DNA of 64,000 bases from CAYSCS01 sp964429695 (GTDB lineage Bacteria; Acidobacteriota; Aminicenantia; Aminicenantales; Aminicenantaceae). The DNA is taken from NCBI GenBank assembly GCA_964429695.1, contig CAYSCS010000068.1:23880-87879 (forward strand). The letters run 5' to 3'. A model generated the notes under the pieces. The model searched no databases. It saw nothing but the letters and a program-made list of their open reading frames with translations, and was not told the DNA's origin. This document shows positions 55,960 through 63,429 of the stretch, one piece after another. Each line of letters starts with the position of its first letter. Position 1 is the stretch's first letter. The position numbers were made by a program, and so were the translations under genes.

Positions 55960-56141
55960 GGAGAGGAGAAGAAGGAGGGCTTATGAATCAATCACATATG
56001 CGACGCAAAGGCTTCGAGTACCACTTTCTTGTGAAGGACTTCTTGATAAATATTTAAAATTCAAAAGATTCACACTTATGGTTTTTGAGCGCAGGTTTTC
56101 CCTCGGCTCATCTATTTTTCCAAAGTTGGACTTTCTCATTT
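55960..56141 (-). ncRNA. ssrS: candidate 6S RNA
   Basis: The zapA-rny gap is the only sizeable one in a tightly packed array. Read leftwards it contains TGAGCCGA, then CGCTC, and later GAAGCCTTTGCGTCGCA, which parallels the order and sequence of conserved elements of enterobacterial 6S (UGAGCCGA, CGCUC, GAAGCCUUAAAACUGCGACG). A stem TGTGAA/TTCACA and an outer pairing of the 5' GAGAAAG with 3' CTTCTTCTC are possible. zapA-adjacent placement is well known for 6S. 6S RNA binds housekeeping RNA polymerase in stationary phase. Ends are approximate. Confidence 0.5.
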
Positions 56142-56468
56142 TTATGTCACTTCCTCCACATTTTCATACTTAGTCTCATCCTTCAAAAGGTGAATCTCAA
56201 TGTTTTCTATCTCGCTCTCCAGATGCCCTATCACTTCACTGAGTTGATCTAATTTTTTCTGCGACAGAAAATATTCATCCGCTATGTTTAGCGCCGCCAG
56301 AACGGCTATCTTCAATGAATCCACTGATTTTGACTTCACGGCAACCTCACGCATCTTCTGGTCAACATAAGAAGTGAGATGGGCTATGTATTTTTCATCC
56401 TCTTCTCCTTTGACTCTAATCCTATATTTCTGCCCATATATTTCGATATCTAAAATTTTATCTATCAT
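56142..56468 (-). CDS. zapA: cell division protein ZapA
   Basis: 108 residues. The ZapA head is present: DKILDIEIYGQKYRIRVKGE, YIAHLTSYVDQKMREVA, and VLAALNIADEYFL, followed by a coiled coil. It bundles FtsZ filaments at midcell. The ATG overlaps the stop of the small coiled-coil gene by four bases. Confidence 0.9.
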   Translation of the reverse strand: MIDKILDIEIYGQKYRIRVKGEEDEKYIAHLTSYVDQKMREVAVKSKSVDSLKIAVLAALNIADEYFLSQKKLDQLSEVIGHLESEIENIEIHLLKDETKYENVEEVT

Positions 56469-56725
56469 ATTCCCAGCTGGTCTATCTGGCTAATGATGCT
56501 TTCAACCTTCTGCCTGATGATTTCTCTCTCTTGCTCGTATTTCTTCACACTCTCATCCAACTTTTCCGTCTCCTTTATCTTCTGCTCAATTGTCTTTTTC
56601 TCGGCTTTTAGCTCCTTAATCTGTTCCTTAAGCCTTTCATTCTCGCTAATGAGCTTATTTATATAATCTACAACCTGAATTATCTTTCCTTCAAGAATTT
56701 TAATTCTTTCAAGTTCACTTGTCAA
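56465..56725 (-). CDS. small coiled-coil protein, ZapB-like
   Basis: 86 residues, almost entirely heptad-repeat coiled coil (LISENERLKEQIKELKAEKK). The start is TTG at 56725, backed by AAGGAGG five bases upstream and by overlap with the pheT end. Size, composition and coupling to zapA suggest a ZapB-like partner that links ZapA/FtsZ to other parts of the divisome. Coiled coils are poor for family assignment, so this is inference from context. Confidence 0.75.
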   Translation of the reverse strand: MTSELERIKILEGKIIQVVDYINKLISENERLKEQIKELKAEKKTIEQKIKETEKLDESVKKYEQEREIIRQKVESIISQIDQLGI

Positions 56726-58775
56726 TTTTTCCTCCTTCTCTTAATTGTATATTGAAATTAGCCTTGAGGATATCGATTATTTTTTTCTGATAGCCATCCA
56801 CCTCTTCGCTGAGGAGAGTCTTCTGTGGATGACGGAATAAGAAACGAAGGGAAAGGCTCACTTTTCCGCGAGGAAGAATGGACCCTGAGAATCTGTCATA
56901 CAGCTCAAACCTTTCGAGACAGGGAAGGGAGAGCTTTTCGAGAGTATTTTTTATCTCCTCAAAAGGTATATCTTCATCAAGGAGGAAAGATATATCACGG
57001 CTGACAGCGGGAAATCTTGCCACCGGCACATAATGGAAAGGTTGAGGCTGCTTTTCAAGTAACCCGGCAAGTTCAAGTTCGGCAGCCCAGACTTCCCCTT
57101 CTAAAGAATAGTGGGAAAGTATTTGCGCCCTTACTGACCCCAGAAATCCAATCGTTTCTCCTTTATATTTCAGGGCAAGTGAATAACCTTCCTTGAAGAA
57201 AGAATGATTTTCTTTGCTGAAGGAGAAAGGTTGATATCGAAGAGAACCCATGATTGCCTCACAAACTCCCTTGAGCTTGAAGAAATCAGCCCTCTCCTTT
57301 TCACTCGCCCAGTTTCTCTCCTCCACTTCCCCTGTGGTGGCAAGAGCGAGAAAGAGCCTCTCTCGAGTGGTCTCATTCTCCCAGAAATAGATGTTCCCAA
57401 TTTCGAAAATATTAATTCCTTCAAGACCCCTGTTTTTATTCCAGCGAATATTCTCCAAGAGACCTCCCACTAGAGTAGTTCTAAGAAGGGAAGCACGCTG
57501 CGAAAAGGGGTTTTTTATCTGGATCGCTCTACGAGAAGTTTTTAATATGGCCTCTTTCTCCTCATCAGAAAAACTGTAATTCACCACCTCATCAAAGCCA
57601 TGATGGAAGAGAAGGTGCCTGAGCTTTTCCAGCCTTTTCTTCCTTTCATTTCCTTGAAATTCAAGTTCCCTAAGGGGAGGGATTCTCGCGGGAATTTTAT
57701 CGTATCCGTAGAAACGGGCTATCTCCTCGATCAAATCAGCCTCTCTCTCCACATCCACCCGATGGAAGGGTACCCCCACTTGCCAGCTTTCGCCCTGAGC
57801 CCCTTTTACCTGGAATCCGAGTCCATTGAGAGTCCTCTCTACGAATTCCTTTTCAACCTCTATTCCAAGAAGAGCGTTGATTCTGCTCTTACGCAGAATG
57901 AGTGTGTTTGTCTTTCTTTTTTTAGGATAGATATCTATCAATTCCTTAGTCACCTTCCCTCCCATCTGGCTCAAGAACGAAGCACAGATAAGCGACGCCT
58001 GTGGAGGAAAGGAAATATCAGCTCCTCTCTCAAAGCGATAGGAAGCATCGGTTGATATTCCGATTGCCTTACTCGTCTTTCGCACAGAGACAGGGTCAAA
58101 GTAGGCACTCTCGATAAAGACATTCTGAGTGGTCTCGGAAACTGCTGACTCTTCTCCCCCTATAATCCCAGCCAAGGCGACTGGTTTTCTTTCGTCGGCG
58201 ATCACCAGCATCTCAGGCAGCAAAGAAACTTCCTTACCCTCCAAGGTCTTAAGCACTTCTCCCTTTTTTGCCTTCCTGATGAGAATCTTCTTCCCTGAGA
58301 GTTTATCTAAGTCAAAAGCATGGATGGGCTGGGAGGTGGCGAAAAGGACATAGTTAGTCACATCCACCACATTGTTTATCGACTTAAGTCCCATAGCCTC
58401 TATCTTTTTCTTTAACCAAAGAGGAGAAGGTTCAACTTTCATACCCTTAACAATAATCCCACAATATCGAGGGCAGAGGTTTTCATCCCAGATCTGGATA
58501 TCGATTAAATCTGAAGTCTTTTCATCTGTCTCGATAAGAGGCCAATTTTGCTTTTTCAGCTCCAAGCCAAAAGCTGCTGCAATCTCTCTCGCAACTCCCA
58601 GGTGACCGAGGGTATCAGGACGATTAGCGTAGGTCTCTATCTCGAGGATGATGTCTCCATCCTTCTCCTCCCAGTCCTCAACCAGAAGGCCTATCATATC
58701 GAGCTTATTCAGCAATTGAGAGAAGGGGACCTCGATCTCCACAAATTCCTTGAGCCAATTCAGACTTAATCTCAT
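56715..58775 (-). CDS. pheT: phenylalanine-tRNA ligase beta subunit lacking the N-terminal tRNA-binding domain
   Basis: 686 residues, against about 800 usual. It begins LSLNWLKEFVEIEVP as in PheT, but after about 40 residues goes straight to ILEIETYANRPDTLGHLGVARE; the intervening EMAP/OB-fold tRNA-binding domain (about 110 residues) is missing. The B3/B4 editing region, B5, the core (GFDEVVNYSF) and the C-terminal FDX-ACB anticodon domain (FPAVSRDISFLL) remain. With PheS it charges tRNA-Phe. The ATG overlaps the pheS stop by four bases. Confidence 0.94.
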   Translation of the reverse strand: MRLSLNWLKEFVEIEVPFSQLLNKLDMIGLLVEDWEEKDGDIILEIETYANRPDTLGHLGVAREIAAAFGLELKKQNWPLIETDEKTSDLIDIQIWDENLCPRYCGIIVKGMKVEPSPLWLKKKIEAMGLKSINNVVDVTNYVLFATSQPIHAFDLDKLSGKKILIRKAKKGEVLKTLEGKEVSLLPEMLVIADERKPVALAGIIGGEESAVSETTQNVFIESAYFDPVSVRKTSKAIGISTDASYRFERGADISFPPQASLICASFLSQMGGKVTKELIDIYPKKRKTNTLILRKSRINALLGIEVEKEFVERTLNGLGFQVKGAQGESWQVGVPFHRVDVEREADLIEEIARFYGYDKIPARIPPLRELEFQGNERKKRLEKLRHLLFHHGFDEVVNYSFSDEEKEAILKTSRRAIQIKNPFSQRASLLRTTLVGGLLENIRWNKNRGLEGINIFEIGNIYFWENETTRERLFLALATTGEVEERNWASEKERADFFKLKGVCEAIMGSLRYQPFSFSKENHSFFKEGYSLALKYKGETIGFLGSVRAQILSHYSLEGEVWAAELELAGLLEKQPQPFHYVPVARFPAVSRDISFLLDEDIPFEEIKNTLEKLSLPCLERFELYDRFSGSILPRGKVSLSLRFLFRHPQKTLLSEEVDGYQKKIIDILKANFNIQLREGGKIDK

Positions 58776-59806
58776 TTGAGTAAAAATTGTCTCGTAAACC
58801 TTAAGTCATTTTCGTAAAAGAGCCTCATATCCGGAATCTGGTAGGCAAACATTGCCGTCCGGTCTATTCCTAGACCAAAGGCAAACCCAGAATACTTCTC
58901 AGGATCGATGTTAACATTTTTCAGAACCTGGGGGTCGACCATACCCGACCCAGCTACCTCTATCCAGCCTCCTCCACCACAGACGCGACATTTTACATCT
59001 TCTCCCCTGCAGACTGTACATTCGATATCGACTTCTGCAGATGGCTCAGTGAAAGGAAAGAAGCTTGGCCTAAATCGAACCTTAATTTTCTCATGAAAAA
59101 GGGCTCTCAGAAAATATTCCATCGTCCCTTTCAAATGCGCAAAGTTTATGTCTTCATCAACCACAAGCCCCTCAAGCTGGTAAAACATGGGTAGATGAGT
59201 TGGATCAGGGGTTTCTTTTCGGAACACCTTGCCAGGAATTATGATTCTGATCGGTGGCTTTTTCTTCTCCATTACCCTGATTTGGACAGGGGAGGTGTGA
59301 GTGCGAAGAAGGAGCTCATCTGTGATATAGAGTGTATCCCAGTCATCTCTTGCTGGATGGTGAGGCGGAAAATTCAAGGCTTCAAAATTATAATAATCTG
59401 TTTCAATCTCCGGTCCCTCAGCCACTGAAAAGCCCATGGAAAGAAATATTTTTTCAATCTCTTCTTGAAAAAGCAGCAGAGGATGGGGTGAGCCTAAATA
59501 CCTTCTTCGACCTGGAAGAGTAAGGTCAAGAAAAGGCTCTTCCCATCGAGTAGCACCAAGCTTTTCTTTGAGGGCCCTTATCTTCTCCTCAACATACTTC
59601 TTGAAAATGTTCAGAACTTTCCCTGCCTCAGGTCTTTCCTCAGGCTTAAGCTCCTTCAGTTCCTCAAAGAGAAGGGTTAGATATCCTCTTTTCCTGCTTA
59701 GAAACGTATTGCGAAGGTTCTGAAGGCTCTTCTCATCTTGAATCTGAGCCATCTCTTTTTCGAATAATTCTCTATAGTGTTCTACCTTCTCGGCAATGCT
59801 CCTCAT
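58772..59806 (-). CDS. pheS: phenylalanine-tRNA ligase alpha subunit
   Basis: 344 residues from the ATG at 59806, preceded by AGGGGTGA; a GTG at 59821 is less likely. A coiled-coil N-terminus, then class II motifs: motif 2 GKVFRKETPDPTHLPMFYQLEG and motif 3 GFAFGLGIDRTAM. A CxxC pair (CTVCRGEDVKCRVCGGGGW) sits in the usual insertion. Confidence 0.96.
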   Translation of the reverse strand: MRSIAEKVEHYRELFEKEMAQIQDEKSLQNLRNTFLSRKRGYLTLLFEELKELKPEERPEAGKVLNIFKKYVEEKIRALKEKLGATRWEEPFLDLTLPGRRRYLGSPHPLLLFQEEIEKIFLSMGFSVAEGPEIETDYYNFEALNFPPHHPARDDWDTLYITDELLLRTHTSPVQIRVMEKKKPPIRIIIPGKVFRKETPDPTHLPMFYQLEGLVVDEDINFAHLKGTMEYFLRALFHEKIKVRFRPSFFPFTEPSAEVDIECTVCRGEDVKCRVCGGGGWIEVAGSGMVDPQVLKNVNIDPEKYSGFAFGLGIDRTAMFAYQIPDMRLFYENDLRFTRQFLLK

Positions 59807-59840
59807 CCTCACCCCTTTCACTCCCTAAAGGAGCGAACAA

Positions 59841-60191
59841 TCAAGATGCTTTTATTTTCTCTACTAAGCGGAAAAAAGTCTCTGGAGACTGAGTAGCCAG
59901 GTCAGCTAAAATTTTTCTATCGAGTTGGATGTTAAGCCTTTTTAAGCCATGGATGAAGCGATTGTAAGAAAGTCCTCCTTTCTCTGCTGCAGCCTTTATC
60001 CTTATTATCCAGAGACGCCTGAAATTTCTTTTTCGAGCTCTTCTGTCTCGATATGCATACTGGAGCGCCTTCTCCACAGCTTCCTTTGCTGTTCGATAAT
60101 TGTGGCTTCGGGCTCCCCAGTAGCCTTTAGCCAGTTTTAGTATCTTGGCTCTTCTTCTTCTCTTCTTGGCTCCTCTTTTTACTCGCGGCAT
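59841..60191 (-). CDS. rplT: 50S ribosomal protein L20
   Basis: 116 residues of the usual length. PRVKRGAKKRRRRAKILKLAKGYWGARS and NRFIHGLKRLNIQLDRKILADLA are diagnostic. L20 binds 23S rRNA early in assembly and in several bacteria represses its own operon. Follows rpmI by 37 bases. Confidence 0.97.
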   Translation of the reverse strand: MPRVKRGAKKRRRRAKILKLAKGYWGARSHNYRTAKEAVEKALQYAYRDRRARKRNFRRLWIIRIKAAAEKGGLSYNRFIHGLKRLNIQLDRKILADLATQSPETFFRLVEKIKAS

Positions 60192-60228
60192 CTTCTTCTC
60201 CTTTTACGAATTCGGTCTTTGAAGAAAC

Positions 60229-60429
60229 TCAAATCTGATAAGGGAGCATCTTCTTGACGATGGCTTTATCAGCCTTGCTCACGAGTTCCTTCTTCCTCAA
60301 TGATCTTTTTCTCTTTGCAGACTTCTTGGTTAGGATGTGACTCTTATTTGCTTTACTGTGAATTATTTTTTTCTTGGCTGTTACTTTGAACCTTTTCTTC
60401 GCTCCTCTGTTCGTTTTTAGCTTTGGCAT
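60229..60429 (-). CDS. rpmI: 50S ribosomal protein L35
   Basis: 66 residues: PKLKTNRGAKKRFKVT at the start and KRSLRKKELVSKADKAIVKKMLPY at the end. AGGAGG stands five bases before the ATG. Its first 77 bases also encode, in another frame, the tail of IF-3. Confidence 0.96.
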   Translation of the reverse strand: MPKLKTNRGAKKRFKVTAKKKIIHSKANKSHILTKKSAKRKRSLRKKELVSKADKAIVKKMLPYQI

Positions 60430-60982
60430 CTTTTCCTCCTGATTTAATGGGACTCAACAGCAAAGAAACTGCCCAGCCCTGCATGCGGGCATCCCCATCT
60501 TGCCTGCCGATGTCTCTTACATCTTCTAAGACTCGCTCGATTATCTCCTGAGCCATTTCGGGCCTGGCCCTTTCTCTCCCTCGAAGCATTACGGTGAGCT
60601 TCACCTTATTCCCTTCTTTTAGGAACCGCTGGATGTGGCGGAGCTTGAAGCTGTAATCGTGGATGCTTATCTTGGGCCTGAATTTTATTTCTTTGATATG
60701 AATTTGCTTCTGACGCCTCTTTGCCTCCTGTGCCTTCTTATGGAGCTCATACAGAAATTTTCCATAATCCATCAACCTGCATACCGGTGGCTCTGCATTC
60801 GGTGCCACTTCCACTAAGTCCAGCTCCTTCTCTCTCGCCAGCATCAAAGCCTTATCCAAAGGAAAAATCCCGAGCTGCTGCTTATCCTCATCGATTATTC
60901 TTACCTCTCTTGCCTTTATCATTTCGTTTATCCTATGTGGCTTCTTTACCCTACCTCCCGCTGGGAAAAACCTTTTTCTTAT
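60353..60982 (-). CDS. infC: translation initiation factor IF-3 with apparent AUA start codon
   Basis: 209 residues if started at ATA 60982-60980. The frame is open from the thrS stop and codes for the normal IF-3 beginning (RINEMIKAREVRIIDE), which lies partly upstream of the first ATG at 60920-60922, so that ATG is internal. Perfect AGGAGG (60994-60989) stands six bases before the ATA. No ATG, GTG or TTG occurs in frame between. Rare start codons in infC are a known autoregulation device. IF-3 keeps 30S subunits apart from 50S and checks the start codon. A C-terminal tail of about 26 charged residues extends into rpmI. Confidence 0.93.
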   Translation of the reverse strand: MRKRFFPAGGRVKKPHRINEMIKAREVRIIDEDKQQLGIFPLDKALMLAREKELDLVEVAPNAEPPVCRLMDYGKFLYELHKKAQEAKRRQKQIHIKEIKFRPKISIHDYSFKLRHIQRFLKEGNKVKLTVMLRGRERARPEMAQEIIERVLEDVRDIGRQDGDARMQGWAVSLLLSPIKSGGKDAKAKNEQRSEEKVQSNSQEKNNSQ

Positions 60983-60994
60983 TTTTAACCTCCT

Positions 60995-62917
60995 TTAAAA
61001 ATTTAAGCCTGCCGCTTTATTCTTAATCAATTCCTTGACTTTTTCAAGGAATTCATCGACCTCAATCTCTCCTCTATCACCAAGAGTATGAAGACGAAGA
61101 GAAGCAGTTCGATTCTTCACTTCCTTATCCCCAACAACAAGAATCAGAGGAATTTTCTGGGTTTCTGCTTCTCTTATTTTGTAGGCAACTGTCTCCCGAC
61201 GAAGGTCAAGATATGTCCTTATCATTTTTTCCTTGAGCCTATTCTCCAATTCACGGGCATACTCATTGTGTCTCTCGGCTATGGGGATGATTGAAACTTG
61301 GATTGGAGCAAGCCAAAGGGGAAAATTTCCGTTATAATGCTCAATCAAAATCCCGAAAAATCTCTCCAGTGAGCCGAGCAGAGCACGGTGAATGAGGTAA
61401 GGCCTGTGCAATTTGCCATCCTCTCCAACATAACTGAGGTCGAACCTTTGAGCGAGGTTGAAGTCAAGTTGGATCGTGGTGCACTGCCAGGACCTCTTGA
61501 GAACATCCTTGACCTTGATGTCTATTTTTGGACCGTAAAAGACCCCCTCCCCCTTATCGACTTGAAACTTTAAGCCCTCATCCTCGAGAGCCTTCTTTAG
61601 CGAAAGGGTTGCTTCCTCCCATTCCTCAATGCTTCCGCAATACTTATCAGGACGGGTAGAAAGAAATACCTCATAATCAAGAAAGCCGAAAGTCCTGAGG
61701 AGCCTCGTGGCAAGAGCAATCACTCTCTGAATTTCGTCTTGAAGCTGATCAGCACGACAGAAGATATGGGCATCGTCCACAGTGAAACCTCTCACCCTTA
61801 AGAGACCATGAAGAACTCCGCTCCTTTCATAACGGTACACAGTTCCGAGTTCAGCAAAGCGCAGGGGAAGGTCTCGGTAGCTTCTCTTCTTTGCTTTATA
61901 AACCATCATGGCAAAAGGACAGTTCATGGGTCTCAATTCATATTCAATCTCATCGCTCAAGATTGCAGGATACATTGCCTCATAGTACTCTGTATGCCCG
62001 CTCCTCCTCCAGATATCGAGCTTGGCGATATGGGGAGTGTAGAGAAATTCATAGCCATCCCTGAAATGCTCCTCTCTCCAGTATTCCTCAATCTCGTGTC
62101 TTATTGAAGCTCCCTTTGGATGCCAGAGAATGAGCCCTCCCCCAAGGTCATCGTTGAGACTGAATAAATCAAGCTCCTGCCCTAACTTTCTATGGTCTCT
62201 TTTCTTAGCCTCTTCTAAAAGGTGGAGATAATTCTGGAGCTCGTCAGCGCTGAAAAATGCTGTCCCGTGGATTCGCTGCATCCTTTTCCCCTTCTCATCT
62301 CCCTTCCAGTATGCTCCAGAGACTGAAAGGAGCTTAAAATGCTTCAGGAAAGACGTTGAAGGAAGATGGGGACCGAGGCAAAAATCGATGAACTCTCCCT
62401 GCCTGTAGCAGGTGACTTCTGAGCCACCTTTTTCCTTGATAAGCTCGACTTTTAGCTCTTGACCTAATCTTTCGAATAGCTTAAGAGCCTCTTCTTTGGA
62501 GAAGATGACTCTTTCAATGGGAAGACTCCTTTCCTGAAGCTCTCTCATCTTGCTCTCAATTTTCTCGAGGTCTTCAGAAGAAAAAGGAGTCTCCTTGAGA
62601 AAATCATAATAGAAGCCATCTTCCACCGCTGGGCCAATACCTGTCTTTGTCCCAGGGAAAAGCTCAAGAACTGCGTGTGCCATCAGATGTGAGGTGCTAT
62701 GGCGCAGAATCTCAAGTGCCTCTTTTGAGTCCTGATATACGAATTGGATCTCCATGTCTTCTTTAAGCTCAGTCTCCATATCAACGACTCTCCCTTCAAC
62801 TTTGGCAAAGAGAGGAGCTTGGGGCAAGTTTTGATGAGAAAGGAGGTCTCGAACTCTTTTTCCTTTCTCAACCGAAATTAAGGACCCCTCTACTCTGATG
62901 TTTATCAACTCTTCCAT
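60995..62917 (-). CDS. thrS: threonine-tRNA ligase
   Basis: 640 residues: TGS domain (about 1-62), editing domain with HSTSHLMAHAV and the zinc-like CYRQGEFIDFCLGPH, class II core with YTPHIAKLDIWRRSGH, MNCPFAMM and RYERSGVLHGLLRVRGF, and the anticodon-binding domain at the end. It charges tRNA-Thr. infC begins 12 bases after its stop. No clear ribosome site is visible before the ATG at 62917. Confidence 0.96.
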   Translation of the reverse strand: MEELINIRVEGSLISVEKGKRVRDLLSHQNLPQAPLFAKVEGRVVDMETELKEDMEIQFVYQDSKEALEILRHSTSHLMAHAVLELFPGTKTGIGPAVEDGFYYDFLKETPFSSEDLEKIESKMRELQERSLPIERVIFSKEEALKLFERLGQELKVELIKEKGGSEVTCYRQGEFIDFCLGPHLPSTSFLKHFKLLSVSGAYWKGDEKGKRMQRIHGTAFFSADELQNYLHLLEEAKKRDHRKLGQELDLFSLNDDLGGGLILWHPKGASIRHEIEEYWREEHFRDGYEFLYTPHIAKLDIWRRSGHTEYYEAMYPAILSDEIEYELRPMNCPFAMMVYKAKKRSYRDLPLRFAELGTVYRYERSGVLHGLLRVRGFTVDDAHIFCRADQLQDEIQRVIALATRLLRTFGFLDYEVFLSTRPDKYCGSIEEWEEATLSLKKALEDEGLKFQVDKGEGVFYGPKIDIKVKDVLKRSWQCTTIQLDFNLAQRFDLSYVGEDGKLHRPYLIHRALLGSLERFFGILIEHYNGNFPLWLAPIQVSIIPIAERHNEYARELENRLKEKMIRTYLDLRRETVAYKIREAETQKIPLILVVGDKEVKNRTASLRLHTLGDRGEIEVDEFLEKVKELIKNKAAGLNF

Positions 62918-62997
62918 TAAAATTATCTGATTTTAAAAGGGAAGAAATCCTCTTTCTTTCAGTGCTTCCTCTTGAAAACTGCTCCTTAAGAAAAAAA

Positions 62998-63072
62998 TGG
63001 TAGGCGCGGAGGGTATCGAACCCTCGACCTCTTCCGCGTCAAGGAAGCACTCTACCACTGAGCTACGCGCCT
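62998..63072 (-). tRNA. tRNA-Val (GAC)
   Basis: All arms fold: acceptor AGGCGCG with CGCGCCT (seven pairs), D stem GCTC/GAGT, anticodon stem CTTCC/GGAAG with loop TTGACGC (anticodon GAC), T stem GAGGG/CCCTC with loop TTCGATA. Discriminator A73 fits valine and CCA is encoded. The first base is A instead of the usual G, paired to T72. Seven T bases follow the CCA. Confidence 0.93.
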
Positions 63073-63090
63073 ATCTCCTTTGGCTTTTAT

Positions 63091-63119
63091 ATATTAATAA
63101 TTTAGCTAGATACTGTCAA
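63091..63119 (-). promoter_or_regulatory. promoter of tRNA-Val
   Basis: Minus-strand TTGACA (63119-63114), 17 bp, TAATAT (63096-63091). Transcription would begin about 12 bases before the mature tRNA and may read on into thrS. Confidence 0.7.
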
Positions 63120-63429
63120 TATGACGAATTGCCTCACTTAAAATCTATACTAAAATGATTCGTTAGAAAATAAGCGGATAATCTCCTCTCTCTTATCTTT
63201 TGTTCTAGATTGAGATCTTATCCTAATTAATATTTGATCCCCCATAAGGCTTAATCATAATTTTTACCCTTAAATTTTGCCGGCTAAGACTCAAGCCTCT
63301 ATTACTTACCTCACTTAGCTTAGGAGATAAAAAGGATTCTTTTTTTATCTTTACCCCTGAAAGATTCTCCCCCCTCACCCAAACTCTTGAATCATCCCTT
63401 TTTACCTTAGAGAGATATCTCTTCTCTAG
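63120..63429. other. non-coding stretch left of the decayed propeller gene
   Basis: A minus-strand frame of 73 codons (63223-63444) starts within the decayed fourth repeat and shows no family resemblance; it may be the former C-terminal part of the propeller protein. Apart from the tRNA promoter at its left end, nothing else was recognised. Confidence 0.5.

Noticed and set aside
57600..58055. 151-codon plus-strand frame opposite pheT
   Set aside because: Shadow of pheT; no own family features.
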